Assembly (NCBI RefSeq): GCF_001885095.1
Contig: NZ_LZDD01000001.1
Coordinates: forward strand, 744,001-808,000
Direction of reading: 5' to 3'
Source of the DNA: Streptococcus bovimastitidis
GTDB taxonomy: Bacteria; Bacillota; Bacilli; Lactobacillales; Streptococcaceae
Length of the DNA stretch: 64,000 bases
Below are positions 25,439 through 34,352 of this stretch, piece after piece. Every line of letters begins with the position of its first letter. The first letter of the stretch is position 1. The notes below the pieces were generated by a model. That model searched no databases and had not been told where the DNA came from. It saw only the letters and a list, made by a program, of their open reading frames with translations. The position numbers and the translations under genes were made by a program.

Positions 25439-25466
25439 AAACAGCCTTCATAAGGAAGACTGTTTT
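25439..25466 (-). terminator. Terminator of rpsU
   Basis: Minus-strand stem CAGTCTTC / GAAGGCTG (one G-U pair) flanked by A and T runs. It pairs better on the minus strand than on the plus strand (C-A mismatch). Confidence 0.75.
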
Positions 25467-25478
25467 TTTATCTAAAAA

Positions 25479-25655
25479 TTAGAATTTTTTACGTTTGCGA
25501 GCTGCTTCTGATTTACGTTTACGTTTTACAGAAGGTTTTTCGTAGAATTCACGTTTACGTGATTCTTGAAGAGTTCCAGCTTTAGTAACAGAACGTTTGA
25601 AACGACGAAGAGCATCGTCTAATGATTCGTTTTTACGTACTACTGTTTTTGACAT
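25479..25655 (-). CDS. rpsU: 30S ribosomal protein S21
   Basis: A 58-residue basic protein ([20 protein letters not shown]...) of the small subunit, ending in a very basic tail. The start at 25655 is fixed by GAGGAGGTGAATCAC-ATG; the frame stays open ten codons further upstream but has no site there. A consensus promoter lies at 25702-25730. Confidence 0.97.
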
Positions 25656-25701
25656 GTGATTCACCTCCTCAAGATATTGTAACATTTACACGTTCTTTAA
25701 C

Positions 25702-25730
25702 ATATTACATGACTTTTTCGAAAATGTCAA
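25702..25730 (-). promoter_or_regulatory. Sigma-A promoter of rpsU
   Basis: Minus strand TTGACA (25725-25730), a 17-nt spacer and TAATAT (25702-25707). Confidence 0.8.
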
Positions 25731-25852
25731 TAAAATTTGCACTTTTTCAGCTCGGTTTTCAGAATTGATAAGAAACTGAAAAAATAGATTCTGACAGGTC
25801 CAGTCTGATATCTCCCTGAACTTGTTTTATGGCTTCAGCTAGTACTAATTTT

Positions 25853-28800
25853 CTAAACAGAGATAACTTCCAATTCTTCTCCCCCAAGCAATACCAGGTA
25901 TTTTTCAACCAAAGGGATAGCATAGGCTTTAGTCAGGGCTTCAGCATATAAATTAAGTTGGCTTTGGTAGCGTTCTTTGATTTTCTGAGCATCCTTGTAT
26001 TTATCTGTTTTGTAATCAAAAAGGATAATCCGGTCGTCAAAAAGGAGGTAGCCATCAATAATCCCACGAACGACAAAATCCTCTTGGCTTAAACTGTCTT
26101 TTTTCAACATGGCAAACGGTGCTTCACGATGCAGATGCTCACGTTTCTTAATGAGCAGTTGTCCCAATTCTGTATCTGTGAAGAAGGCTAAGATTTTTTC
26201 TTTATCCAGTTGTGCTTTTACCAAATCATTTGCATCTACTAAAGCTACTGCTGCTTCAATGGCTTCTTGATTAGGTGTCTGAGTTAAGTCAATTTTTTGC
26301 ATTGTTTCATGCAAAGCAGATCCAATCTGGCTCGCTTCCACCTTGGCATTTGCCCAAAATTGTGGCAGGTCAAACGCTAACTTCCTTTGCCCATTATTCT
26401 TTTCAATAATCGCCACTCCTTCGGAGTCCATGACTGGTTGATAAAAGTTTTTAATCTGACTTGGAGTCTGAACAGTTGGCAAATGAATAGCCGCCTGAAA
26501 ACCCTGATTAAGAAGATTGACTTTTTCCAACATATCCAGAGCACGCGCAATTTCTTTCGTTTGACGGTTATGGCTTAAATCATCAGGACGAAGGCGCTCA
26601 ACTTGCTCCAATTGTCCAATTTTGTCATCCGTCAGGTCATCATCACCGACAAAACTGATATCAAAATGCAAATCTTCTTTAGTAAAGTTAGCTTGAATAG
26701 CCAGAATCCATTCTTGGAAGGACTGCAAATTTTCCCGCAGACTTTTTGCTAGATGATTGTCCTGTCGCTGATTTTCATACTTGTCCTCCAACTTCTCTTT
26801 TTGACCCTTACCAATCAAATAAAGCTTCTTCTCTGCTCTGGTCATAGCCACATACAGAAGACGCATCTGCTCCGACAAAGTCGCCCTCTTAATTGCTTTA
26901 CGAATCACCTGATAAGGCAGGGTTTCAAGACTAACTTTGACACTTGAGAATTGCTGAGCTTCTAAGAAAGATTTAAAATCTGCTAGGTATTTAATGCCAA
27001 TGCCTTGATATCGGTCCATGATGGCCGGCGCCTTCAAATCTTGGAAGCCAAATTTTTGATCACAATTGAGAATAAACACATATTTAAACTCAAGCCCTTT
27101 GGACTTGTGAATGGTCATTAAATTAACAGCATCTTTGGGTTTTGCCACGTCGACATCAGCCAAATCATTCTCAGTCTCAAGAATGCGATCAATCATGGTG
27201 ATAAAACGAGATAAGCCTTTGTAACCAGCTTTTTCAAATTGACTTGCCCGTATCGCCAAAGCATAAAGATTAGCTTGAGCTTGTTCCCCTTTTGGTCCAG
27301 AAGCCACAAAATCGAAATAGAAACGTTTATTGTAGATGTGCCAAATCAAATCATAAAGTGATTTTTTTTGGGCAAATTGACGCCAATTCTTCAATTGACT
27401 GATAAAGAAATCAATTTTAATGCTTAAGTCATGAGTGATTAACTGGGCATTTTTCCCAGTTTTAGCTTGACTATTAAGCATTTTTTCATAAAAGGATTCC
27501 GTGTATTCTTCTGAAGAATCTTGAAGAGCAATCCTTGCCAATTGATCTTCATCAAAGGCAAACATAGGCGACTTAAGCAGAGCAACTAAAGCATAATCAT
27601 TTAAAGGATTATTAATGGTCCTTAAGGTATCTAACATAACCATCATTTCAACTGATTGTAAGTAGTTTTCCTGACCTCCATCTGCAACTAAAGGAATACC
27701 AAATTGATTAAAGGCTCTGAAAATATTATCATTTCGTGTTCTTGAAGACACCAGAAGAGTGATATCAGAAAAAGCCACATTTTCAGACTCATGTAAACGA
27801 ATAATCTCTTTGGCCACAATTCTAATCTGACCTGGTGATAATCGTGGGAAAAGACTTAAACCCTCACTTTGCTCAACTTCTTCTTCCAAATCCGAACTTA
27901 AGCTATCATCATATAAAATAAATTGAGCGCGATTTTCAGGATACTCTTCTTTCTGACGATCACTACCAGCAAGTAAGCGGTGACTGTCATCGTAAAGTAT
28001 ATCACCGATTTCTTCATCCATTAGATGGGTAAAAATACTATTAGTAGCATCCAAAACTTCTGATTGACTTCGGAAATTTTCTTTAAGGAGAATCAAGCGT
28101 CCAAGCTCTGGATTCTCTTGGTAATCTTTAAATTTCTGGTTAAAGATTAGAGGATCTGCCTGTCTAAAACGATAGATGGACTGTTTAATATCCCCTACCA
28201 TAAAGCGATTGTGACCATTTGCTAAGAGTTCTAACATGCGCTCCTGCATATGGTTATTATCCTGGTATTCATCCACCATGACTTCATGGTATTTTTCTTG
28301 ATAGGCTGCTTGAATATCCGGATATTTTTCAAGAATTTCAATAGCAAAATGGGCAATGTCGGAAAATTCAAAGGCATTCTCTTTCCTTTTTGCCTCAAGA
28401 TAGGCATGACTAAAATCCATGACGAAAGCTTGGAGGAGTTTCATGAGGGGCTTGGTTTCCTTTTGGAAATGCAAAATGGTTTCCAAATGTTGCCATTCTT
28501 TTAATCGTGGTTGCAAATCCTTATAGATAGGATAAGCCCTCTTATTTACGGTGATACTATCCCCACTAGGTAGTAGGGCTAAGATATCCTTGGCTAAATG
28601 ACTTAGTTTCTCTTTACCATAATAAGTTTCAAAATGAAGTGATTTTTCTTCCAGTTCCTGAATAATAAGCAAATGTTTTTGATACTTAGCACTAGGTTTT
28701 CCGGCTTTAGTCATTTTGCCGTATTCTTCTAATTCTGTCAGATCTCGCAAATCTTGTGCTGTTTTTTGCATGGTTTTGAGCAGGGCTTCCACTTCTGAAT

Positions 28801-29509
28801 CCGCTATACTCTGGAAATCGACAAACATGTCACTCGCTCTGAGCAGATCATTTTCCAACCATAAAGCAGGCGACTGCGTCGATTGGCTAAAATAATAAAC
28901 ATTATATACAAGATTCCTAAAAGCAAGGGAATCCTTCCGTTTGCCTGAAAAATTCTTTACCAAAGCAAGAAAGGTCTCCCGCTTTTCTCCCTCTAGGTAT
29001 TTGGAGAATAGTTCCTCATAAATAGCCTTTTTCAAAATATCTTGCTCAGACTTGTCCTGCATGATTCGAAACTTTGGCGACAGCCCTAAGAAATGACTAT
29101 GTTCAGTCACCAATTTTTGCGTGAATGAATCCATTGTCCCAATATCTGCCTGATGTATCAGTTGCAGCTGTTGATTAAGATAAACTTTCCACTCTGGATC
29201 CTGACTCTCTTTGATGGCCGCCACTAATTTCTTTTCAAGACGCTCCTTCAATTCCGCAGCTGCTTTGACCGTAAAAGTTGAAATAAACATCCGGTCTATT
29301 GGAATGCCTCGCATGATTTTATCAATAATTCGTTCAACCATAACAAAGGTTTTTCCAGACCCTGCAGAGGCTGAAACCAGGATGTTATGGCCATTTAAAT
29401 AGATAGCCTCAATTTGTTCCCTAGTACGTTTTTGTACTTTATCCGAAAGCAATTCCTCAGTTTGGAGGGTTTTGATTTGATCTTCATTTAAAAATTTTGG
29501 AAATTCCAT
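25853..29509 (-). CDS. rexA: ATP-dependent exonuclease subunit A (AddA/RexA)
   Basis: The helicase-nuclease subunit that processes double-strand breaks with RexB for RecA-dependent repair. The 1218-residue protein has the UvrD-type Walker A ASAGSGKT (residues ~48-55), the DEYQD helicase motif II, GDIKQSIYRFR, LYVAMTRAEKKLYL, and a C-terminal PD-(D/E)XK nuclease with IIDGYLLFDDRIILFDYKTDK split across residues ~1160-1180. The start ATG lies 1 nt after the rexB stop (TAA-G-ATG), so the two are translated together. Confidence 0.97.
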   Translation of the reverse strand: MEFPKFLNEDQIKTLQTEELLSDKVQKRTREQIEAIYLNGHNILVSASAGSGKTFVMVERIIDKIMRGIPIDRMFISTFTVKAAAELKERLEKKLVAAIKESQDPEWKVYLNQQLQLIHQADIGTMDSFTQKLVTEHSHFLGLSPKFRIMQDKSEQDILKKAIYEELFSKYLEGEKRETFLALVKNFSGKRKDSLAFRNLVYNVYYFSQSTQSPALWLENDLLRASDMFVDFQSIADSEVEALLKTMQKTAQDLRDLTELEEYGKMTKAGKPSAKYQKHLLIIQELEEKSLHFETYYGKEKLSHLAKDILALLPSGDSITVNKRAYPIYKDLQPRLKEWQHLETILHFQKETKPLMKLLQAFVMDFSHAYLEAKRKENAFEFSDIAHFAIEILEKYPDIQAAYQEKYHEVMVDEYQDNNHMQERMLELLANGHNRFMVGDIKQSIYRFRQADPLIFNQKFKDYQENPELGRLILLKENFRSQSEVLDATNSIFTHLMDEEIGDILYDDSHRLLAGSDRQKEEYPENRAQFILYDDSLSSDLEEEVEQSEGLSLFPRLSPGQIRIVAKEIIRLHESENVAFSDITLLVSSRTRNDNIFRAFNQFGIPLVADGGQENYLQSVEMMVMLDTLRTINNPLNDYALVALLKSPMFAFDEDQLARIALQDSSEEYTESFYEKMLNSQAKTGKNAQLITHDLSIKIDFFISQLKNWRQFAQKKSLYDLIWHIYNKRFYFDFVASGPKGEQAQANLYALAIRASQFEKAGYKGLSRFITMIDRILETENDLADVDVAKPKDAVNLMTIHKSKGLEFKYVFILNCDQKFGFQDLKAPAIMDRYQGIGIKYLADFKSFLEAQQFSSVKVSLETLPYQVIRKAIKRATLSEQMRLLYVAMTRAEKKLYLIGKGQKEKLEDKYENQRQDNHLAKSLRENLQSFQEWILAIQANFTKEDLHFDISFVGDDDLTDDKIGQLEQVERLRPDDLSHNRQTKEIARALDMLEKVNLLNQGFQAAIHLPTVQTPSQIKNFYQPVMDSEGVAIIEKNNGQRKLAFDLPQFWANAKVEASQIGSALHETMQKIDLTQTPNQEAIEAAVALVDANDLVKAQLDKEKILAFFTDTELGQLLIKKREHLHREAPFAMLKKDSLSQEDFVVRGIIDGYLLFDDRIILFDYKTDKYKDAQKIKERYQSQLNLYAEALTKAYAIPLVEKYLVLLGGEELEVISV

Positions 29510-29510
29510 C

Positions 29511-32500
29511 TTATTCCCCTCCTTTCAATTGATTAGTCATTAATGTCATAACTGCTTCCTTCTTTTGCCGCCCCGGAATTTTCAGTAAGGGTCTGGCTTG
29601 ATCAAAATTGAGATCAGCTTCAAATCCAGTAATGGCTTTTAATTGATCTCCTTGAACCGTTTTTCCATCTTTAGTGTAAGGATTAATCAAGAAATGGCCC
29701 TTGCGAATAATGCGCTCCGCCTCTAAATAAAGCCATTTATTATAGGCTAAAATCAGCGTCAATTCCTGGTCACTATAGGTATTATTCTGAAGATGATAAG
29801 GACCAGAAGCGAGCTTATCCTTTTCTTCTTCCAAGAAAATACCTTGATACTTCATTTCTTTAAACTGCGTCTCCAAGAGACTAGAAGCAATGTCGGCCTT
29901 TTCCGTCATCATTATTTTGGGCTCCTGCATGTGTAAATACATAGCACCAAATAGCGGAAACTCCTGATTGTTAGATTGATTTATCCCTTCTTTTAATGCT
30001 GACAAATAGGTTGGCAACTGAGAATTTAAACCATTATAAAAGAGACTAATATCAAACACATTGGCACTTGATTTATAATCAACAATTCCTAAAGACTGAT
30101 CATTCAGCTGGTCAATTCGGTCAATAACGCCTTTGATGATGACTCTGTCTTCAAGAGCTAACTTGAAAGGTTTTTCTTGAGCAATAATACTAATGTCACC
30201 ATGGCTCTTGAAAATATCCGTTGTTGAACGAGCAATTTCTTCTAAAAGATTAAGACTAAATTGTCCCTGTGAATCAGCTAAATAAAAGTCCCAAAACTCA
30301 TTTTCTTGATTAGTTTCCTGGATGGCCTGATTAACTTTGCTATCAAAATGGTCCTTGGAAGGATTTTTCATAACTTTTTCCAATACTTTGTGTAAGTAGG
30401 AACCATGGAGTCTAGAATCTGGATGAATGGAAGCTAATTCCTGTAAACCTAAAATATACTGCAAGAAATATTTGTACTGATTGTTATAAAAGACGGTCAG
30501 TGCAGAGTTAGACAAGGAAATTGGCTGATTAAGGGGATAACGAGCCTGAATAACCTCTGATGAAAGTGGTTTGCTTTCTCGACGATGAGATGCTAATTGC
30601 GGTATAGTAAACTGTTCACTTGCCAATCGTTTCCGTAAGTATCGGCTCATAACCGTCCAGAAATTTTCCTCATCATTTGATAAGTCGTACTCTTGATCAA
30701 GATTATTAATTTCAATGATGGATGATAAAAGGGATTTATAATTACCGATATCAGTATCCAAACTTGAAAAGCGATTTTTATCTTTTTCAATCATTGGAAT
30801 ACCTAAATCAATCAAAGTGTTAAGATAAGGTGACCTATTTTCTGAAACCTCATTTAAAACTAAGGGAACACTTAGGACTAATTTTTGATTAGCAGCATTA
30901 AGTAAGGAAAGAAATGAATAATGATTCTTTTTCGTTATTTCATGTGAAGAGACTTCAAATGACCTAAAAGCAGATAAACTTTCATTGGTTTTACTACGTT
31001 CCTGATCAGAAACTAGGGATTTGTTCTGAGCAATTTTTGGAAAATGACTTTGAGTCATCCCAATGGCATAAACAAACTCTTTACTATGAGGCTCAACTAA
31101 GTCATAGGATTTAATTGTTACTACATCCAAGGTGGCTGGAACGGCTCGATACTTTCCCATTTGCAAAGCAGTCTTTATGAGACTAAGCATTTCCTCCAAG
31201 GACATCACTTGGTCATTAAAAATCTGATAAGCTTTTTCCAAAATCGAAGTTACTTTTTTCCAAACTTCAAGATCTTTTTCCTGCTGATTTTCATTTTGGG
31301 AATTGCTGAGCTCTTCTAGATTAGCAGTAAAATCAATCTCATTTAAAAATGTCAATAACTTCTCAATCAGGCTAGAGCCACTATCTTTCTTACTAGTGAG
31401 AAAACGATTAAGTGGGTTATAAATAGCTCCCCTAACTTCATTAATTTTTTCAATATTAAAACTTTGCCGACCTTGATTATCTTTCAAATTGACCTTAAAA
31501 ACTTTTGCAAATTTCGCAGGACCATTAATATCAGCGAACTGCAAGTAGCTCTCAAAACCATCCAATTCAAGACTCGAAAAACGACCAAAAAGGCCTGTTT
31601 TTAAAATGCTTAAGATATCTTCTTTGCGCCACTTATAGGTTTGAATTCTTTCCAATCCATCAAAAAATTGCAGAATAGGATGGTGAGCCATCTCCTCTGA
31701 CCTACCAAAATAATAGGGAATTTCAAATTTTTCAAAAATCTGTCCCATTTGTAATTGATAAGCTTCAACATCGCCTAAAAGAACCAAGATATCCTTGTAG
31801 CGATGTCCCTCATATAACTTTTGACGAATGTCTTTAGCCAAATGCTCGATTTCTTCTTTTTGGTTAAGAGTTTGCCAAATCTCAATGACTTCTGCGTCAG
31901 CCTTATCCAGACTTTCTGCTTCTTCCGAAAAGTCATATAAAGACTCAATGACATTTGTTATGTTTTGGAAAGCTAATGGATAAGTTTCTTTGCTTGAACG
32001 ATACTCAGCTTTTACCTGATATTGAGCTGATAATTGTCGGAAAAAATCGATACTAGCTTGATAAAGATTGCCTTCTGTAAAAGTTTTTTGATAAGCCTTT
32101 GGACTCATGTATGTACCGATAACAACTTGATGGCATTTTTCTTGTAGAAGAGAGATTAATAAGGCTTCTTCGGAAGAAAAGCGCGTAAACCCATCAATCA
32201 CAACAACTGTTTCTTTTAATTGGTCTTCAATTTGACCACTAGCAAGTGCTTGTGAAAAATGGTCTAGGGAAGATTCCTGAATGAGATTCTTTTCCCGTAA
32301 GATATCTTCCAGTTCCATAAAAATAGTCACTAAATCGGCTTTTTTAAGAGGATCTTCAAAAGCAATATCCATAATCGAGATATTTGCTGCCTTCAGCTCC
32401 TTATATAAATCCATTAATTGCGCGTTAAAACTTAAGTCTTTCCGAATATGGTAATATAGTTTTAAGTCCTCTTCGCTTAAGCTATCTAAAGCACGATAGA

Positions 32501-32768
32501 GAAGCATGCTTAAAGCCGCATCATCTAGAGTTTCTTGGCTTTTAATTTTGTCAAGCGTAAAATATCGCGCCATTTGACCAAACCGAGTCACCGTAATCGA
32601 GAATGAGGCTTGCTCCGCTAAACGCTCAAGAACGCTTCTTTCCTTTTCAAAAGATAAGGAATTGGGGGCAATATAAAAAAGGCGATAACCTTCCTTGGCA
32701 TAGCGATCAGCTTCTTCAACAAGTATATCTGTAATGGAATGATTGACATCCGTATAAAGTAATTTCAT
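29511..32768 (-). CDS. rexB: ATP-dependent nuclease subunit B (AddB/RexB)
   Basis: The partner of RexA, with a helicase-like fold and a C-terminal nuclease domain (KGVIDRIDQ ... LGIVDYKSS near residue 900). I start it at ATG 32768 (MKLLYTDVNHSITDILVEEA), 1085 residues, because GAAGGTG sits 5 nt upstream; the 20 residues before it are an extension without support. Unlike B. subtilis AddB, which holds an iron-sulfur cluster with four C-terminal region cysteines, this protein has only one Cys that I can see (LLQEKCHQ) and cannot bind one. Lack of the cluster fits RexB-type subunits of streptococci. Confidence 0.95.
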   Translation of the reverse strand: MKLLYTDVNHSITDILVEEADRYAKEGYRLFYIAPNSLSFEKERSVLERLAEQASFSITVTRFGQMARYFTLDKIKSQETLDDAALSMLLYRALDSLSEEDLKLYYHIRKDLSFNAQLMDLYKELKAANISIMDIAFEDPLKKADLVTIFMELEDILREKNLIQESSLDHFSQALASGQIEDQLKETVVVIDGFTRFSSEEALLISLLQEKCHQVVIGTYMSPKAYQKTFTEGNLYQASIDFFRQLSAQYQVKAEYRSSKETYPLAFQNITNVIESLYDFSEEAESLDKADAEVIEIWQTLNQKEEIEHLAKDIRQKLYEGHRYKDILVLLGDVEAYQLQMGQIFEKFEIPYYFGRSEEMAHHPILQFFDGLERIQTYKWRKEDILSILKTGLFGRFSSLELDGFESYLQFADINGPAKFAKVFKVNLKDNQGRQSFNIEKINEVRGAIYNPLNRFLTSKKDSGSSLIEKLLTFLNEIDFTANLEELSNSQNENQQEKDLEVWKKVTSILEKAYQIFNDQVMSLEEMLSLIKTALQMGKYRAVPATLDVVTIKSYDLVEPHSKEFVYAIGMTQSHFPKIAQNKSLVSDQERSKTNESLSAFRSFEVSSHEITKKNHYSFLSLLNAANQKLVLSVPLVLNEVSENRSPYLNTLIDLGIPMIEKDKNRFSSLDTDIGNYKSLLSSIIEINNLDQEYDLSNDEENFWTVMSRYLRKRLASEQFTIPQLASHRRESKPLSSEVIQARYPLNQPISLSNSALTVFYNNQYKYFLQYILGLQELASIHPDSRLHGSYLHKVLEKVMKNPSKDHFDSKVNQAIQETNQENEFWDFYLADSQGQFSLNLLEEIARSTTDIFKSHGDISIIAQEKPFKLALEDRVIIKGVIDRIDQLNDQSLGIVDYKSSANVFDISLFYNGLNSQLPTYLSALKEGINQSNNQEFPLFGAMYLHMQEPKIMMTEKADIASSLLETQFKEMKYQGIFLEEEKDKLASGPYHLQNNTYSDQELTLILAYNKWLYLEAERIIRKGHFLINPYTKDGKTVQGDQLKAITGFEADLNFDQARPLLKIPGRQKKEAVMTLMTNQLKGGE

Positions 32769-32896
32769 AGGCACCTTCAACTCTTGAATTCTTTCCTCTA
32801 TTATAACAAATGAAAAAGTAAATATCATTTTGGAGGAAAAATAAGAGAAATTAGCGCTTTCAACTTAATATTCAAGCAATTCTCAGAAAAATAAAT

Positions 32897-32902
32897 TATA
32901 AT
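32897..32902 (+). promoter_or_regulatory. Probable -10 box of the YpfJ-like gene
   Basis: TATAAT at 32897-32902, 35 nt before the ATG. I find no good -35 box at 16-18 nt, so the call rests on the -10 alone. Confidence 0.4.
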
Positions 32903-32937
32903 AGTAATAACAAATAAGCTAATGAGGAGAAAAAGAT

Positions 32938-33861
32938 ATGAAAACAGATGATCTTAGAGAAAGCTCCAATGTCGAAGACCGTCGTGGAGATAGTTCTGGT
33001 TCTTATAGCACTGGTGGTGGAGGCGGAGCCGGAATGTTACTGCAACTCCTCTTCTCACGGGGCTCTTGGAAAACGAAACTAATCCTTCTTATCATCATGC
33101 TAGTCATGGGAGGAGGGGGGCTATCTGGCATTTTCCCCGGTGGTCAACAATCCAGTACAGGTAATAACCCCTATCAATCAACTGAGGTCACTCGAACAAG
33201 TGGTGACAAGGCCAGTGATCAACAAGTTGAATTTGTCAGCAAAGTTTTTGCATCAACAGAAGACTTCTGGACCAAAGAATTTGAAAAACAAGGTAAAACC
33301 TATAAAAAACCAACATTGGTTCTCTACACTGGCTCAATCACAACAGCCTGTGGCCAAGGCCAAGCTGCTTCTGGACCTTTCTACTGTTCCGGTGATAATA
33401 AGGTTTATTTAGACATCTCATTCTACAATGACTTGTCTGAAAAATATGGAGCTGCCGGTGACTTCGCTATGGCCTATGTTATTGCCCACGAAGTTGGCCA
33501 TCATATTCAAAACGAACTTGGTACAATGGATGAGTATGGACAAGCTAGACAAGGTAAGAGCGAAGCTGACGCTAACAAACTCAATGTTCAGTTAGAATTA
33601 CAAGCAGACTACTATGCCGGAGCTTGGGCAAATTATGTTCAAGATGAAGGACTCTTAGAAAAAGGCGACTTTGAAGAAGCCATGAATGCTGCAAATGCCG
33701 TTGGTGATGATACATTACAAAAAGAAACATATGGTAAAACTGTCCCAGATAGTTTCACTCACGGAACCTCTGAACAACGCCAACGTTGGTTTAACAAAGG
33801 CTTCGAATATGGAGATATCGAACACGGTGATACTTTTAGCGTTGCCTACAATGACTTATAA
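32938..33861 (+). CDS. YpfJ-type neutral zinc metallopeptidase
   Basis: A 307-residue membrane-anchored protein. After a charged, Gly-rich cytoplasmic N-terminus (residues 1-45) comes one membrane segment (47-66), then an extracellular peptidase domain with HEVGH at residues 184-188 (zinc site H184, E185, H188) and a later ELQADYYAGAW that supplies the third ligand. Two cysteines (C138, C150) flank a loop and might pair. It matches the YpfJ family (PF04228); substrates are unknown. It is divergent from rexB and has its own terminator. Confidence 0.9.
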   Translation: MKTDDLRESSNVEDRRGDSSGSYSTGGGGGAGMLLQLLFSRGSWKTKLILLIIMLVMGGGGLSGIFPGGQQSSTGNNPYQSTEVTRTSGDKASDQQVEFVSKVFASTEDFWTKEFEKQGKTYKKPTLVLYTGSITTACGQGQAASGPFYCSGDNKVYLDISFYNDLSEKYGAAGDFAMAYVIAHEVGHHIQNELGTMDEYGQARQGKSEADANKLNVQLELQADYYAGAWANYVQDEGLLEKGDFEEAMNAANAVGDDTLQKETYGKTVPDSFTHGTSEQRQRWFNKGFEYGDIEHGDTFSVAYNDL

Positions 33862-33866
33862 AAACA

Positions 33867-33890
33867 AAGAACTGCCAAAAAGCAGTTCTT
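33867..33890. terminator. Bidirectional terminator between the YpfJ-like gene and the OsmC gene
   Basis: AAGAACTGC / GCAGTTCTT with a 6-nt loop. T-rich ends on both sides serve the converging genes. Confidence 0.75.
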
Positions 33891-34259
33891 TTAAAGTGGT
33901 AAAAAGTTTATCTTAATCTGTACATCTTCTGCCAATACTTGACTGACACGACATTTACTTTTAACGAATTTCAGTACTTTTTCTTCTTCATCAGTTGCAA
34001 GCTCATTTTCTAGAAAACAATTAAGCGTAAAAGCACGATTTTCATAAGTAGCATCGACTTTTAGAGGCATCTCACTGATCTTATGGTAAAGATTGAAATA
34101 GGATTGAATACACATGGAGACACATGAAGCCAAGGCAATATTAAGCAGACTCATCGGTGTCTCACCATCTTCAGTGACACCAAAAAGTTCCACCGATGCC
34201 CCATAGCCCTTTGACCTTGTGTGGTATAAATAATCTCCAGAAATTTCTGTTTGATACAT
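33891..34259 (-). CDS. OsmC/Ohr-family peroxide reductase-like protein
   Basis: A 122-residue OsmC-fold protein. The two redox cysteines of the family are present as C46 in IALASCVSMC and C103 in KSKCRVSQVL; members reduce organic hydroperoxides with thiols. The extra C50 and C81 are not family residues. The start has a strong site (AAGGGGGAAAAGC-ATG) and an extended -10 promoter (34284-34292). Convergent with the YpfJ-like gene. Confidence 0.88.
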   Translation of the reverse strand: MYQTEISGDYLYHTRSKGYGASVELFGVTEDGETPMSLLNIALASCVSMCIQSYFNLYHKISEMPLKVDATYENRAFTLNCFLENELATDEEEKVLKFVKSKCRVSQVLAEDVQIKINFLPL

Positions 34260-34283
34260 GCTTTTCCCCCTTATGATGACTCT

Positions 34284-34292
34284 ATTATAGCA
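34284..34292 (-). promoter_or_regulatory. Extended -10 promoter of the osmC gene
   Basis: Minus strand TGC-TATAAT (TATAAT at 34284-34289), 25 nt before the start codon. Confidence 0.6.
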
Positions 34293-34343
34293 AAAAAAGA
34301 ACCTAGCTCTTTACCATTTAGCTTGATGGCAAAGACTAGGCTC
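34292..34343 (-). terminator. Terminator of pheS-GNAT-pheT
   Basis: A long minus-strand stem of about 18 bp with G-U pairs, GAGCCTAGTCTTTGCCAT / ATGGTAAAGAGCTAGGTTC, and then TTTTTTT. Confidence 0.88.
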
Positions 34344-34352
34344 TTTATTAAA

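Noticed and set aside
32769-32828. Extension of rexB to 32828
   Set aside because: The internal ATG at 32768 has a good site, and family proteins begin MKLLYTD-like.
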